Assembly (NCBI GenBank): GCA_039707655.1 | Contig: CM077676.1 | Location: 81,741,895 to 81,805,894 of the forward strand | Length of the DNA stretch: 64,000 nucleotides | Reading direction: 5' to 3' | Source of the DNA: Elymus sibiricus | Lineage: Eukaryota; Streptophyta; Magnoliopsida; Poales; Poaceae | Shown here: piece after piece, positions 10,986 through 23,434 of the stretch | Position numbering within the stretch: position 1 is the first letter of the stretch | How the letters are laid out: every line of letters begins with the position of its first letter | Position numbers and translations under genes: made by a program | The notes under the pieces: generated by a model | Told to the model about the DNA's origin: nothing | The model's input: the letters and a program-made list of their open reading frames with translations, nothing else | Database searches by the model: none

Positions 10986-13336
10986 TTAAATGCATGAAAA
11001 ATAGCAGATGAAGTTAGAAAGGGTTGAAATTTGAGGATGTGGCTTTGAATGGTGCATATTGAATGCACAAAAAGTCTGGAGTTGAAATAAGTTTAAAAAA
11101 AATGAAATGCGTTTGTAACACATGAGTTTTCGTCCGAAACCTTGATACTTCGAAGGAGATGGTCCAGTTTGTACACGAACTGCATCCAGTTTTTTCCGTA
11201 ACCCTCTCAACTTTTTAGCACATGCTATGTGGGTCAAATGATGATACCATGCCAAGTTTCAGCCTTTTCAGAGTTCATTTGTAGTGCTTTTCAATTTCAG
11301 GGTCATTTAGCTGAAAAAATCATTAAATGCATGAAAAATAGCAAATGAAGTTAGAAAGGGTTGAAATTTGAGGATGTGGCTTTGAATGGTGCATATTGAA
11401 TGAACAAAAAGTCTGGAGTTGAAATAAGTTTAAAAAAATGAAATGCCTTTGTAACAGATGAGTTTTCGTTCGAAACCTTGATACTTCGAAGGAGATGGTC
11501 CAGTTTGTACACGAAGTGCATCCAGTTTTTGCCGTAACCCTCTCAACTTTTTAGCACATGCTATGTGTGTGAAATGATGATACCATGCCAAGTTTCAACC
11601 TTTTCAGAGTTCATTTGTAGTGCTTTTCAATTTCAGGGTCATTTAGCTCAAAAAAATCATTAAATGCATGAAAAATAGCAAATGAAGTTAGAAAGGGTTG
11701 AAATTTGAGGATTTTGCTTTGAATGGTGCATATTGAATGCACAAAAAGTCTGGAGTTGAAATAAGTTTAAAAAAAATGAAATGCTTTTGTAACAGATGAG
11801 TTTTCGTCCGAAACCTTGATACTTCGAAGGAGATGGTCCAGTTTGTACACGAAGTGCATCCAGTTTTTGCCGTAACCCTCTCAACTTTTTATCACATGCT
11901 ATGTGGGTGAAATGATGATACCATGCCAAGTTTCAACCTTTTCAGAGTTTATTTGTAGTGCTTTTCAATTTCAGGGTCATTTAGCTCAAAAAAATCATTA
12001 AATGCATGAAAAATAGCAAATGAAGTTAGAAAGGGTTGAAATTTGAGGATGTGGCTTCGAATGGTGCATATTGAATGCACAAAAAGTCTGGAGTTGAAAT
12101 AAGTTTAAAAAAATGAAATGCCTTTGTAACAGATGAGTTTTCTTCAGAAACCTTGATACTTCGAAGGAGATGGTCCAGTTTGTACACGAAGTGCATCCAG
12201 TTTTTGCCGTAACCCTCTCAACTTTTTAGCACATGCTATGTGGGTGAAATGATGATACCATGCCAAGTTTCAACCTTTTCAGAGTTCATTTGTAGTGCTC
12301 AGGGTCATTTAGCTCAAAAAATCATTAAATGCATGAAAAATAGCAAATGAAGTTAGAAAGGGTTGAAATTTGAGGATGTGGCTTTGAATGGTGCATATTA
12401 AATGCACAAAAATTCTGGAGTTGAAATAAGTTTAAAAAAATGAAATGCCTTTCTAACAGATGAGTTTTCGTTCGAAACCTTGATACTTCGAAGGAGATGG
12501 TCCAGTTTGTACACGAAGTGCATCCAGTTTTTGCCGTAACCCTGTCAAATTTTTATCACATGCTATGTGGGTGAAATGATGATACCATGCCAAGTTTCAA
12601 CCTTTTCAAAGTTCATTTGTAGTGCTTTTCAATTTCAGGGTCATTTAGCTCAAAAAATCATTAAATGCATGAAAAATAGCAAATGAAGTTAGAAAGGGTT
12701 GAAATTTGAGGATGTGGCTTTGAATGGTGCATATTGAATGCACAAAAAGTCTGGAGTTGAAATAAGTTTAAAAAAATGAAATGCCTTTGTAACAGATGAG
12801 TTTTCGTTCGAAACCTTGATACTTCGTAGGAGATGGTCCAGTTTGTACACGAAGTGCATCCAGTTTCTGCCGTAACCCTCTCAACTTTTTATCACATGCT
12901 ATGTGGGTGAAATGATGATACCATGCCAAGTTTCCACCTTTTCAGAGTTTATTTGTAGTGCTTTTCAATTTCAGGGTCATTAAGCTCAAAAAAAATCATT
13001 AAATGCATGAAAAATAGCAAATGAAGTTAGAAAGGGTTGAAATTTGAGGATGTGGCTTTGAATGGTGCATATTGAATGCACAAAAAGTCTGGAGTTGAAA
13101 TAAGTTTAAAAAAAATGAAATGCCGTTGTAACAGATGAGTTTTCGTCCGAAACCTTGATACTTCGAAGGAGATGGTCCAGTTTGTACACGAAGTGCATCC
13201 AGTTTTTTCTGTAACCCTCTCAACTTTTTAGCACATGCTATGTGGGTGAAATGATGATACCATGCCAAGTTTCAACCTTTTCAGAGTTCATTTGTAGTGC
13301 TTTTCAATTTCAGGGTCATTTAGCTCAAAAAAATCA
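10986..13336. repeat. Heptameric HOR R-X-S'-E-D-T-N, copy 1 (2351 bp)
   Basis: Anchors are at 10986, 11323, 11660, 11998, 12325, 12661 and 12999. Marks shared with copy 2 include tagcagatgaag in R, tgaatgaacaaa and gctatgtgtgtg in X, tttcttcagaaa in E, cctgtcaaattt in D, and gtttctgccg with gtttccacc in T. Copy 1 X differs by cgttcgaaacc and a shorter A run. Confidence 0.88.
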
Positions 13337-15687
13337 TTAAATGCATGAAAAATAGCAGATGAAGTTAGAAAGGGTTGAAATTTGAGGATGTGGCTTTGAA
13401 TGGTGCATATTGAATGCACAAAAAGTCTGGAGTTGAAATAAGTTTAAAAAAAATGAAATGCGTTTGTAACACATGAGTTTTCGTCCGAAACCTTGATACT
13501 TCGAAGGAGATGGTCCAGTTTGTACACGAACTGCATCCAGTTTTTTCCGTAACCCTCTCAACTTTTTAGCACATGCTATGTGGGTCAAATGATGATACCA
13601 TGCCAAGTTTCAGCCTTTTCAGAGTTCATTTGTAGTGCTTTTCAATTTCAGGGTCATTTAGCTCAAAAAATCATTAAATGCATGAAAAATAGCAAATGAA
13701 GTTAGAAAGGGTTGAAATTTGAGGATGTGGCTTTGAATGGTGCATATTGAATGAACAAAAAGTCTGGAGTTGAAATAAGTTTAAAAAAAATGAAATGCCT
13801 TTGTAACAGATGAGTTTTCGTCTGAAACCTTGATACTTCGAAGGAGATGGTCCAGTTTGTACACGAAGTGCATCCAGTTTTTGCCGTAACCCTCTCAACT
13901 TTTTAGCACATGCTATGTGTGTGAAATGATGATACCATGCCAAGTTTCAACCTTTTCAGAGTTCATTTGTAGTGCTTTTCAATTTCAGGGTCATTTAGCT
14001 CAAAAAAATCATTAAATGCATGAAAAATAGCAAATGAAGTTAGAAAGGGTTGAAATTTGAGGATTTTGCTTTGAATGGTGCATATTGAATGCACAAAAAG
14101 TCTGGAGTTGAAATAAGTTTAAAAAAAATGAAATGCTTTTGTAACAGATGAGTTTTCGTCCGAAACCTTGATACTTCGAAGGAGATGGTCCAGTTTGTAC
14201 ACGAAGTGCATCCAGTTTTTGCCGTAACCCTCTCAACTTTTTATCACATGCTATGTGGGTGAAATGATGATACCATGCCAAGTTTCAACCTTTTCAGAGT
14301 TTATTTGTAGTGCTTTTCAATTTCAGGGTCATTTAGCTCAAAAAAATCATTAAATGCATGAAAAATAGCAAATGAAGTTAGAAAGGGTTGAAATTTGAGG
14401 ATGTGGCTTCGAATGGTGCATATTGAATGCACAAAAAGTCTGGAGTTGAAATAAGTTTAAAAAAATGAAATGCCTTTGTAACAGATGAGTTTTCTTCAGA
14501 AACCTTGATACTTCGAAGGAGATGGTCCAGTTTGTACACGAAGTGCATCCAGTTTTTGCCGTAACCCTCTCAACTTTTTAGCACATGCTATGTGGGTGAA
14601 ATGATGATACCATGCCAAGTTTCAACCTTTTCAGAGTTCATTTGTAGTGCTCAGGGTCATTTAGCTCAAAAAATCATTAAATGCATGAAAAATAGCAAAT
14701 GAAGTTAGAAAGGGTTGAAATTTGAGGATGTGGCTTTGAATGGTGCATATTAAATGCACAAAAATTCTGGAGTTGAAATAAGTTTAAAAAAATGAAATGC
14801 CTTTCTAACAGATGAGTTTTCGTTCAAAACCTTGATACTTCGAAGGAGATGGTCCAGTTTGTACACGAAGTGCATCCAGTTTTTGCCGTAACCCTGTCAA
14901 ATTTTTATCACATGCTATGTGGGTGAAATGATGATACCATGCCAAGTTTCAACCTTTTCAAAGTTCATTTGTAGTGCTTTTCAATTTCAGGGTCATTTAG
15001 CTCAAAAATCATTAAATGCATGAAAAATAGCAAATGAAGTTAGAAAGGGTTGAAATTTGAGGATGTGGCTTTGAATGGTGCATATTGAATGCACAAAAAG
15101 TCTGGAGTTGAAATAAGTTTAAAAAAATGAAATGCCTTTGTAACAGATGAGTTTTCGTTCGAAACCTTGATACTTCGTAGGAGATGGTCCAGTTTGTACA
15201 CGAAGTGCATCCAGTTTCTGCCGTAACCCTCTCAACTTTTTATCACATGCTATGTGGGTGAAATGATGATACCATGCCAAGTTTCCACCTTTTCAGAGTT
15301 TATTTGTAGTGCTTTTCAATTTCAGGGTCATTAAGCTCAAAAAAAATCATTAAATGCATGAAAAATAGCAAATGAAGTTAGAAAGGGTTGAAATTTGAGG
15401 ATGTGGCTTTGAATGGTGCATATTGAATGCACAAAAAGTCTGGAGTTGAAATAAGTTTAAAAAAAATGAAATGCCGTTGTAACAGATGAGTTTTCGTCCG
15501 AAACCTTGATACTTCGAAGGAGATGGTCCAGTTTGTACACGAAGTGCATCCAGTTTTTTCTGTAACCCTCTCAACTTTTTAGCACATGCTATGTGGGTGA
15601 AATGATGATACCATGCCAAGTTTCAACCTTTTCAGAGTTCATTTGTAGTGCTTTTCAATTTCAGGGTCATTTAGCTCAAAAAAATCA
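13337..15687. repeat. Heptameric HOR R-X-S'-E-D-T-N, copy 2 (2351 bp)
   Basis: Anchors are at 13337, 13674, 14012, 14350, 14677, 15012 and 15350. It is offset from copy 1 by 2351-2352 bp throughout. Differences I can see are cgtctgaaacc in X, cgttcaaaacc in D and a two-base shorter A run before T. Confidence 0.88.
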
Positions 15688-16024
15688 TTAAATGCATGAA
15701 AAATAGCAGATGAAGTTAGAAAGGGTTGAAATTTGAGGATGTGGCTTTGAATGGTGCATATTGAATGCACAAAAAGTCTGGAGTTGAAATAAGTTTAAAA
15801 AAAATGAAATGCGTTTGTAACACATGAGTTTTCGTCCGAAACCTTGATACTTCGAAGGAGATGGTCCAGTTTGTACACGAACTGCATCCAGTTTTTTCCG
15901 TAACCCTCTCAACTTTTTAGCACATGCTATGTGGGTCAAATGATGATACCATGCCAAGTTTCAGCCTTTTCAGAGTTCATTTGTAGTGCTTTTCAATTTC
16001 AGGGTCATTTAGCTCAAAAAATCA
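15688..16024. repeat. R monomer joining the 7-mers to the 9-mers
   Basis: It carries the tagcagatgaag mark of the 7-mer R copies and tgaatgcacaaa. The corresponding R monomers at 18717 and 21745 read tgaatgaacaaa, so they are X/R recombinants and this copy is not. Confidence 0.82.
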
Positions 16025-19000
16025 TTAAATGCATGAAAAATAGCAAATGAAGTTAGAAAGGGTTGAAATTTGAGGATGTGGCTTTGAATGGTGCATATTG
16101 AATGAACAAAAAGTCTGGAGTTGAAATAAGTTTAAAAAAAATGAAATGCCTTTGTAACAGATGAGTTTTCGTCCGAAACCTTGATACTTCGAAGGAGATG
16201 GTCCAGTTTGTACACGAAGTGCATCCAGTTTTTGCCGTAACCCTCTCAACTTTTTAGCACATGCTATGTGTGTGAAATGATGATACCATGCCAAGTTTCA
16301 ACCTTTTCAGAGTTCATTTGTAGTGCTTTTCAATTTCAGGGTCATTTAGCTCAAAAAAATCATTAAATGCATGAAAAATAGCAAATGAAGTTAGAAAGGG
16401 TTGAAATTTGAGGATTTTGCTTTGAATGGTGCATATTGAATGCACAAAAAGTCTGGAGTTGAAATAAGTTTAAAAAAAATGAAATGCTTTTGTAACAGAT
16501 GAGTTTTCGTCCGAAACCTTGATACTTCGAAGGAGATGGTCCAGTTTGTACACGAAGTGCATCCAGTTTTTGCCGTAACCCTCTCAACTTTTTATCTCAT
16601 GCTATGTGGGTGAAATGATGATACCATGCCAAGTTTCAACCTTTTCAGAGTTTATTTGTAGTGCTTTTCAATTTCAGGGTCATTTAGCTCAAAAAAATCA
16701 TTAAATGCATGAAAAATAGCAAATGAAGTTAGAAAGGGTTGAAATTTGAGGATGTGGCTTCGAATGGTGCATATTGAATGCACAAAAAGTCTGGAGTTGA
16801 AATAAGTTTAAAAAAATGAAATGCCTTTGTAACAGATGAGTTTTCTTCAGAAACCTTGATACTTCGAAGGAGATGGTCCAGTTTGTACACGAAGTGCATC
16901 CAGTTTTTGCCGTAACCCTCTCAACTTTTTAGCACATGCTATGTGGGTGAAATGATGATACCATGCCAAGTTTCAACCTTTTCAGAGTTCATTTGTAGTG
17001 CTCAGGGTCATTTAGCTCAAAAAATCATTAAATGCATGAAAAATAGCAAATGAAGTTAGAAAGGGTTGAAATTTGAGGATGTGGCTTTGAATGGTGCATA
17101 TTAAATGCACAAAAAGTCTGGAGTTGAAATAAGTTTAAAAAAATGAAATGCCTTTCTAACAGATGAGTTTTCGTTCGAAACCTTGATACTTCGAAGGAGA
17201 TGGTCCAGTTTGTACACGAAGTGCATCCAGTTTTTGCCGTAACCCTGTCAACTTTTTATCACATGCTATGTGGGTGAAATGATGATACCATGCCAAGTTT
17301 CAACCTTTTCAGAGTTCATTTATAGTGCTTTTCAATTTCAGGGTCATTTAGCTCAAAAAAATCATTAAATGCATGAAAAATAGGAAATGAAGTTAGAAAG
17401 GGTTGAAATTTGAGGATGTGGCTTTGAATGGTGCATATTGAATGCACAAAAAGTCTGGAGTTGAAATAAGTTTAAAAAAATGAAATGCCTTTGTAACACA
17501 TGAGTTTTCGTCCGAAACCTTGATACTTCGTAGGAGATGGTCAGTTTGTACACGAAGTGCATCCAGTTTTTGCCGTAACCCTCTCAACTTTTTAGCACAT
17601 GCTATGTGGGTGAAATGATGATACCATGCCAAGTTTCAACCTTTTCAGAGTTTATTTGTAGTGCTTTTCAATTTCAGGGTCATTAAGCTCAAAAAAAATC
17701 ATTAAATGCGTGAAAAATAGCAAATGAAGTTAGAAAGGGTTGAAATTTGAGGATGTGGCTTTGAATGGTGCATATTGAATGCACAAAAAGTCTGGAGGTG
17801 AAATAAGTTTAAAAAAAATGAAATGCCGTTGTAACAGATGAGTTTTCGTCCGAAACCTTGATACTTCGAAGGAGATGGTCCAGTTTGTACACGAAGTGCA
17901 TCCAGTTTTTTCTGTAACCCTCTCAACTTTTTAGCACATGCTATGTGGGTGAAATGATGATACCATGCCAAGTTTCAACCTTTTCAGAGTTCATTTGTAG
18001 TGCTTTTCAATTTCAGGGTCATTAAGCTCAAAAAAAAATCATTAAATGCATGAAAAATAGCAAATGAAGTTAGAAAGGTTGAAATTTGAGGATGTGGCTT
18101 TGAATGGTGCATATTGAATGCACAAAAAGTCTGGAGTTGAAATAAGTTTAAAAAAAATGAAATGCCGTTGTAACAGATGAGTTTTCGTCCGAAACCTTGA
18201 TACTTCGAAGGAGATGGTCCAGTTTGTACACGAAGTGCATTCAGTTTTTTCTGTAACCCTCTCAACTTTTTAGCACATGCTATGTGGGTGAAATGATGAT
18301 ACCATGCCAAGTTTCAACCTTTTCAGAGTTCATTTGTAGTGCTTTTCAATTTCAGGGTCATTAAGCTCAAAAAAAATCATTAAATGCATGAAAAATAGCA
18401 AATGAAGTTAGAAAGGTTGAAATTTGAGGATGTGGCTTTGAATGGTGCATATTGAATGCACAAAAAGTCTGGAGTTGAAATAAGTTTAAAAAAAATGAAA
18501 TGCCGTTGTAACAGATGAGTTTTCGTCCGAAACCTTGATACTTCGAAGGAGATGGTCCAGTTTGTACACGAAGTGCATTCAGTTTTTTCTGTAACCCTCT
18601 CAACTTTTTAGCACATGCTATGTGGGTGAAATGATGATACCATGCCAAGTTTCAACCTTTTCAGAGTTCATTTGTAGTGCTTTTCAATTTCAGGGTCATT
18701 TAGCTCAAAAAAATCATTAAATGCATGAAAAATAGCAAATGAAGTTAGAAAGGGTTGAAATTTGAGGATGTGGCTTTGAATGGTGCATATTGAATGAACA
18801 AAAAGTCTGGAGTTGAAATAAGTTTAAAAAAAATGAAATGCGTTTGTAACACATGAGTTTTCGTCCGAAACCTTGATACTTCGAAGGAGATGGTCCAGTT
18901 TGTACACGAACTGCATCCAGTTTTTTCCGTAACCCTCTCAACTTTTTAGCACATGCTATGTGGGTCAAATGATGATACCATGCCAAGTTTCAGCCTTTTC

Positions 19001-19053
19001 AGAGTTCATTTGTAGTGCTTTTCAATTTCAGGGTCATTTAGCTCAAAAAATCA
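16025..19053. repeat. Nonameric HOR X-S'-E-D-T-N-N-N-R*, copy 1 (3029 bp)
   Basis: Anchors are at 16025, 16363, 16701, 17028, 17365, 17702, 18042, 18380 and 18717. Relative to the 7-mer it has two extra N monomers. Marks shared with the next copy are tatctcatgc in S', ataggaaatg and ggtcagttt in T, aaatgcgtgaaa with ggaggtgaaat in the first N, and gaaaggttg with gtgcattcag in the later N copies. Confidence 0.9.
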
Positions 19054-22000
19054 TTAAATGCATGAAAAATAGCAAATGAAGTTAGAAAGGGTTGAAATTT
19101 GAGGATGTGGCTTTGAATGGTGCATATTGAATGAACAAAAAGTCTGGAGTTGAAATAAGTTTAAAAAAAATGAAATGCCTTTGTAACAGATGAGTTTTCG
19201 TCCGAAACCTTGATACTTCGAAGGAGATGGTCCAGTTTGTACACGAAGTGCATCCAGTTTTTGCCGTAACCCTCTCAACTTTTTAGCACATGCTATGTGT
19301 GTGAAATGATGATACCATGCCAAGTTTCAACCTTTTCAGAGTTCATTTGTAGTGCTTTTCAATTTCAGGGTCATTTAGCTCAAAAAAATCATTAAATGCA
19401 TGAAAAATAGCAAATGAAGTTAGAAAGGGTTGAAATTTGAGGATTTTGCTTTGAATGGTGCATATTGAATGCACAAAAAGTCTGGAGTTGAAATAAGTTT
19501 AAAAAAAATGAAATGCTTTTGTAACAGATGAGTTTTCGTCCGAAACCTTGATACTTCGAAGGAGATGGTCCAGTTTGTACACGAAGTGCATCCAGTTTTT
19601 GCCGTAACCCTCTCAACTTTTTATCTCATGCTATGTGGGTGAAATGATGATACCATGCCAAGTTTCAACCTTTTCAGAGTTTATTTGTAGTGCTTTTCAA
19701 TTTCAGGGTCATTTAGCTCAAAAAAATCATTAAATGCATGAAAAATAGCAAATGAAGTTAGAAAGGGTTGAAATTTGAGGATGTGGCTTCGAATGGTGCA
19801 TATTGAATGCACAAAAAGTCTGGAGTTGAAATAAGTTTAAAAAAATGAAATGCCTTTGTAACAGATGAGTTTTCTTCAGAAACCTTGATACTTCGAAGGA
19901 GATGGTCCAGTTTGTACACGAAGTGCATCCAGTTTTTGCCGTAACCCTCTCAACTTTTTAGCACATGCTATGTGGGTGAAATGATGATACCATGCCAAGT
20001 TTCAACCTTTTCAGAGTTCATTTGTAGTGCTCAGGGTCATTTAGCTCAAAAAATCATTAAATGCATGAAAAATAGCAAATGAAGTTAGAAAGGGTTGAAA
20101 TTTGAGGATGTGGCTTTGAATGGTGCATATTAAATGCACAAAAAGTCTGGAGTTGAAATAAGTTTAAAAAAATGAAATGCCTTTCTAACAGATGAGTTTT
20201 CGTTCGAAACCTTGATACTTCGAAGGAGATGGTCCAGTTTGTACACGAAGTGCATCCAGTTTTTGCCGTAACCCTGTCAACTTTTTATCACATGCTATGT
20301 GGGTGAAATGATGATACCATGCCAAGTTTCAACCTTTTCAGAGTTCATTTATAGTGCTTTTCAATTTCAGGGTCATTTAGCTCAAAAAAATCATTAAATG
20401 CATGAAAAATAGGAAATGAAGTTAGAAAGGGTTGAAATTTGAGGATGTGGCTTTGAATGGTGCATATTGAATGCACAAAAAGTCTGGAGTTGAAATAAGT
20501 TTAAAAAAATGAAATGCCTTTGTAACACATGAGTTTTCGTCCGAAACCTTGATACTTCGTAGGAGATGGTCAGTTTGTACACGAAGTGCATCCAGTTTTT
20601 GCCGTAACCCTCTCAACTTTTTAGCACATGCTATGTGGGTGAAATGATGATACCATGCCAAGTTTCAACCTTTTCAGAGTTTATTTGTAGTGCTTTTCAA
20701 TTTCAGGGTCATTAAGCTCAAAAAAAATCATTAAATGCGTGAAAAATAGCAAATGAAGTTAGAAAGGGTTGAAATTTGAGGATGTGGCTTTGAATGGTGC
20801 ATATTGAATGCACAAAAAGTCTGGAGGTGAAATAAGTTTAAAAAAAATGAAATGCCGTTGTAACAGATGAGTTTTCGTCCGAAACCTTGATACTTCGAAG
20901 GAGATGGTCCAGTTTGTACACGAAGTGCATCCAGTTTTTTCTGTAACCCTCTCAACTTTTTAGCACATGCTATGTGGGTGAAATGATGATACCATGCCAA
21001 GTTTCAACCTTTTCAGAGTTCATTTGTAGTGCTTTTCAATTTCAGGGTCATTAAGCTCAAAAAAAATCATTAAATGCATGAAAAATAGCAAATGAAGTTA
21101 GAAAGGTTGAAATTTGAGGATGTGGCTTTGAATGGTGCATATTGAATGCACAAAAAGTCTGGAGTTGAAATAAGTTTAAAAAAAATGAAATGCCGTTGTA
21201 ACAGATGAGTTTTCGTCCGAAACCTTGATACTTCGAAGGAGATGGTCCAGTTTGTACACGAAGTGCATTCAGTTTTTTCTGTAACCCTCTCAACTTTTTA
21301 GCACATGCTATGTGGGTGAAATGATGATACCATGCCAAGTTTCAACCTTTTCAGAGTTCATTTGTAGTGCTTTTCAATTTCAGGGTCATTAAGCTCAAAA
21401 AAAATCATTAAATGCATGAAAAATAGCAAATGAAGTTAGAAAGGTTGAAATTTGAGGATGTGGCTTTGAATGGTGCATATTGAATGCACAAAAAGTCTGG
21501 AGTTGAAATAAGTTTAAAAAAAATGAAATGCCGTTGTAACAGATGAGTTTTCGTCCGAAACCTTGATACTTCGAAGGAGATGGTCCAGTTTGTACACGAA
21601 GTGCATTCAGTTTTTTCTGTAACCCTCTCAACTTTTTAGCACATGCTATGTGGGTGAAATGATGATACCATGCCAAGTTTCAACCTTTTCAGAGTTCATT
21701 TGTAGTGCTTTTCAATTTCAGGGTCATTTAGCTCAAAAAAATCATTAAATGCATGAAAAATAGCAAATGAAGTTAGAAAGGGTTGAAATTTGAGGATGTG
21801 GCTTTGAATGGTGCATATTGAATGAACAAAAAGTCTGGAGTTGAAATAAGTTTAAAAAAAATGAAATGCGTTTGTAACACATGAGTTTTCGTCCGAAACC
21901 TTGATACTTCGAAGGAGATGGTCCAGTTTGTACACGAACTGCATCCAGTTTTTTCCGTAACCCTCTCAACTTTTTAGCACATGCTATGTGGGTCAAATGA

Positions 22001-22082
22001 TGATACCATGCCAAGTTTCAGCCTTTTCAGAGTTCATTTGTAGTGCTTTTCAATTTCAGGGTCATTTAGCTCAAAAAAATCA
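19054..22082. repeat. Nonameric HOR X-S'-E-D-T-N-N-N-R*, copy 2 (3029 bp)
   Basis: Anchors are at 19054, 19392, 19730, 20057, 20394, 20731, 21070, 21408 and 21745, each 3028-3029 bp from its partner. All private marks of copy 1 recur. The only differences noticed are one A in the run before the second N and one A before the following X, so this is a very recent duplication, or an assembly artefact to be ruled out. Confidence 0.9.
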
Positions 22083-23434
22083 TTAAATGCATGAAAAATA
22101 GCAAATGAAGTTAGAAAGGGTTGAAATTTGAGGATGTGGCTTTGAATGGTGCATATTGAATGAACAAAAAGTCTGGAGTTGAAATAAGTTTAAAAAAAAT
22201 GAAATGCCTTTGTAACAGATGAGTTTTCGTCCGAAACCTTGATACTTCGAAGGAGATGGTCCAGTTTGTACACGAAGTGCATCCAGTTTTTGCCGTAACC
22301 CTCTCAACTTTTTATCACATGCTATGTGGGTGAAATGATGATACCATGCCAAGTTTCAACCTTTTCAGAGTTTATTTGTAGTGCTTTTCAATTTCAGGGT
22401 CATTTAGCTCAAAAAAATCATTAAATGCATGAAAAATAGCAAATGAAGTTAGAAAGGGTTGAAATTTGAGGATGTGGCTTTGAATGGTGCATATTGAATG
22501 CACAAAAAGTCTGGAGTTGAAATAAGTTTAAAAAAAATGAAATGCGTTTGTAACACATGAGTTTTCGTCCGAAACCTTGATACTTCGAAGGAGATGGTCC
22601 AGTTTGTACACGAAGTGCATCCAGTTTTTTCTGTAGCCCTCTCAACTTTTTAGCACATGCTATGTGGGTGAAATGATGATACCATGCCAAGTTTCAACCT
22701 TTTCAGAGTTCATTTGTAGTGCTTTTCAATTTCAGGGTCATTAAGCTCAAAAAAAATCATTAAATGCATGAAAAATAGCAAATGAAGTTAGAAAGGTTGA
22801 AATTTGAGGATGTGGCTTTGAATGGTGCATATTGAATGCACAAAAAGTCTGGAGTTGAAATAAGTTTAAAAAAAATGAAATGCCGTTGTAACAGATGAGT
22901 TTTCGTCCGAAACCTTGATACTTCGAAGGAGATGGTCCAGTTTGTACACGAAGTGCATCCAGTTTTTTCTGTAACCCTCTCAACTTTTTAGCACATGCTA
23001 TGTGGGTGAAATGATGATACCATGCCAAGTTTCAACCTTTTCAGAGTTCATTTGTAGTGCTTTTCAATTTCAGGGTCATTTAGCTCAAAAAAATCATTAA
23101 ATGCATGAAAAATAGCAAATGAAGTTAGAAAGAGTTGAAATTTGAGGATGTGGCTTTGAATGGTGCATATTGAATGCACAAAAAGTCTGGAGTTGAAATA
23201 AGTTTAAAAAAAATGAAATGCGTTTGTAACACATGAGTTTTCGTCCGAAACCTTGATACTTCGAAGGAGATGGTCCAGTTTGTACACGAACTGCATCCAG
23301 TTTTTTCCGTAACCCTCTCAACTTTTTAGCACAAGCTATGTGGGTCAAATGATGATACCATGCCAAGTTTCAGCCTTTTCAGAGTTCATTTGTAGTGCTT
23401 TTCAATTTCAGGGTCATTTAGCTCAAAAAAATCA
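22083..23434. repeat. X-like, N/R chimera, N, R block
   Basis: Anchors are at 22083 (tgaatgaacaaa but with an S'-like tatcacatg end), 22421 (R-like gcgtttgtaacacatg with an N-like ttttttctgtagcc end), 22760 (N, gaaaggttg) and 23097 (R, gaaagagttg, cacaagctatg). E, D and T are absent, so the HOR is truncated here. Confidence 0.78.

Noticed and set aside
16025..22082. Possible transposon or segmental gene duplication of 3 kb
   Set aside because: Both copies consist only of satellite monomers in normal phase; there are no terminal repeats, target-site duplications or coding regions.
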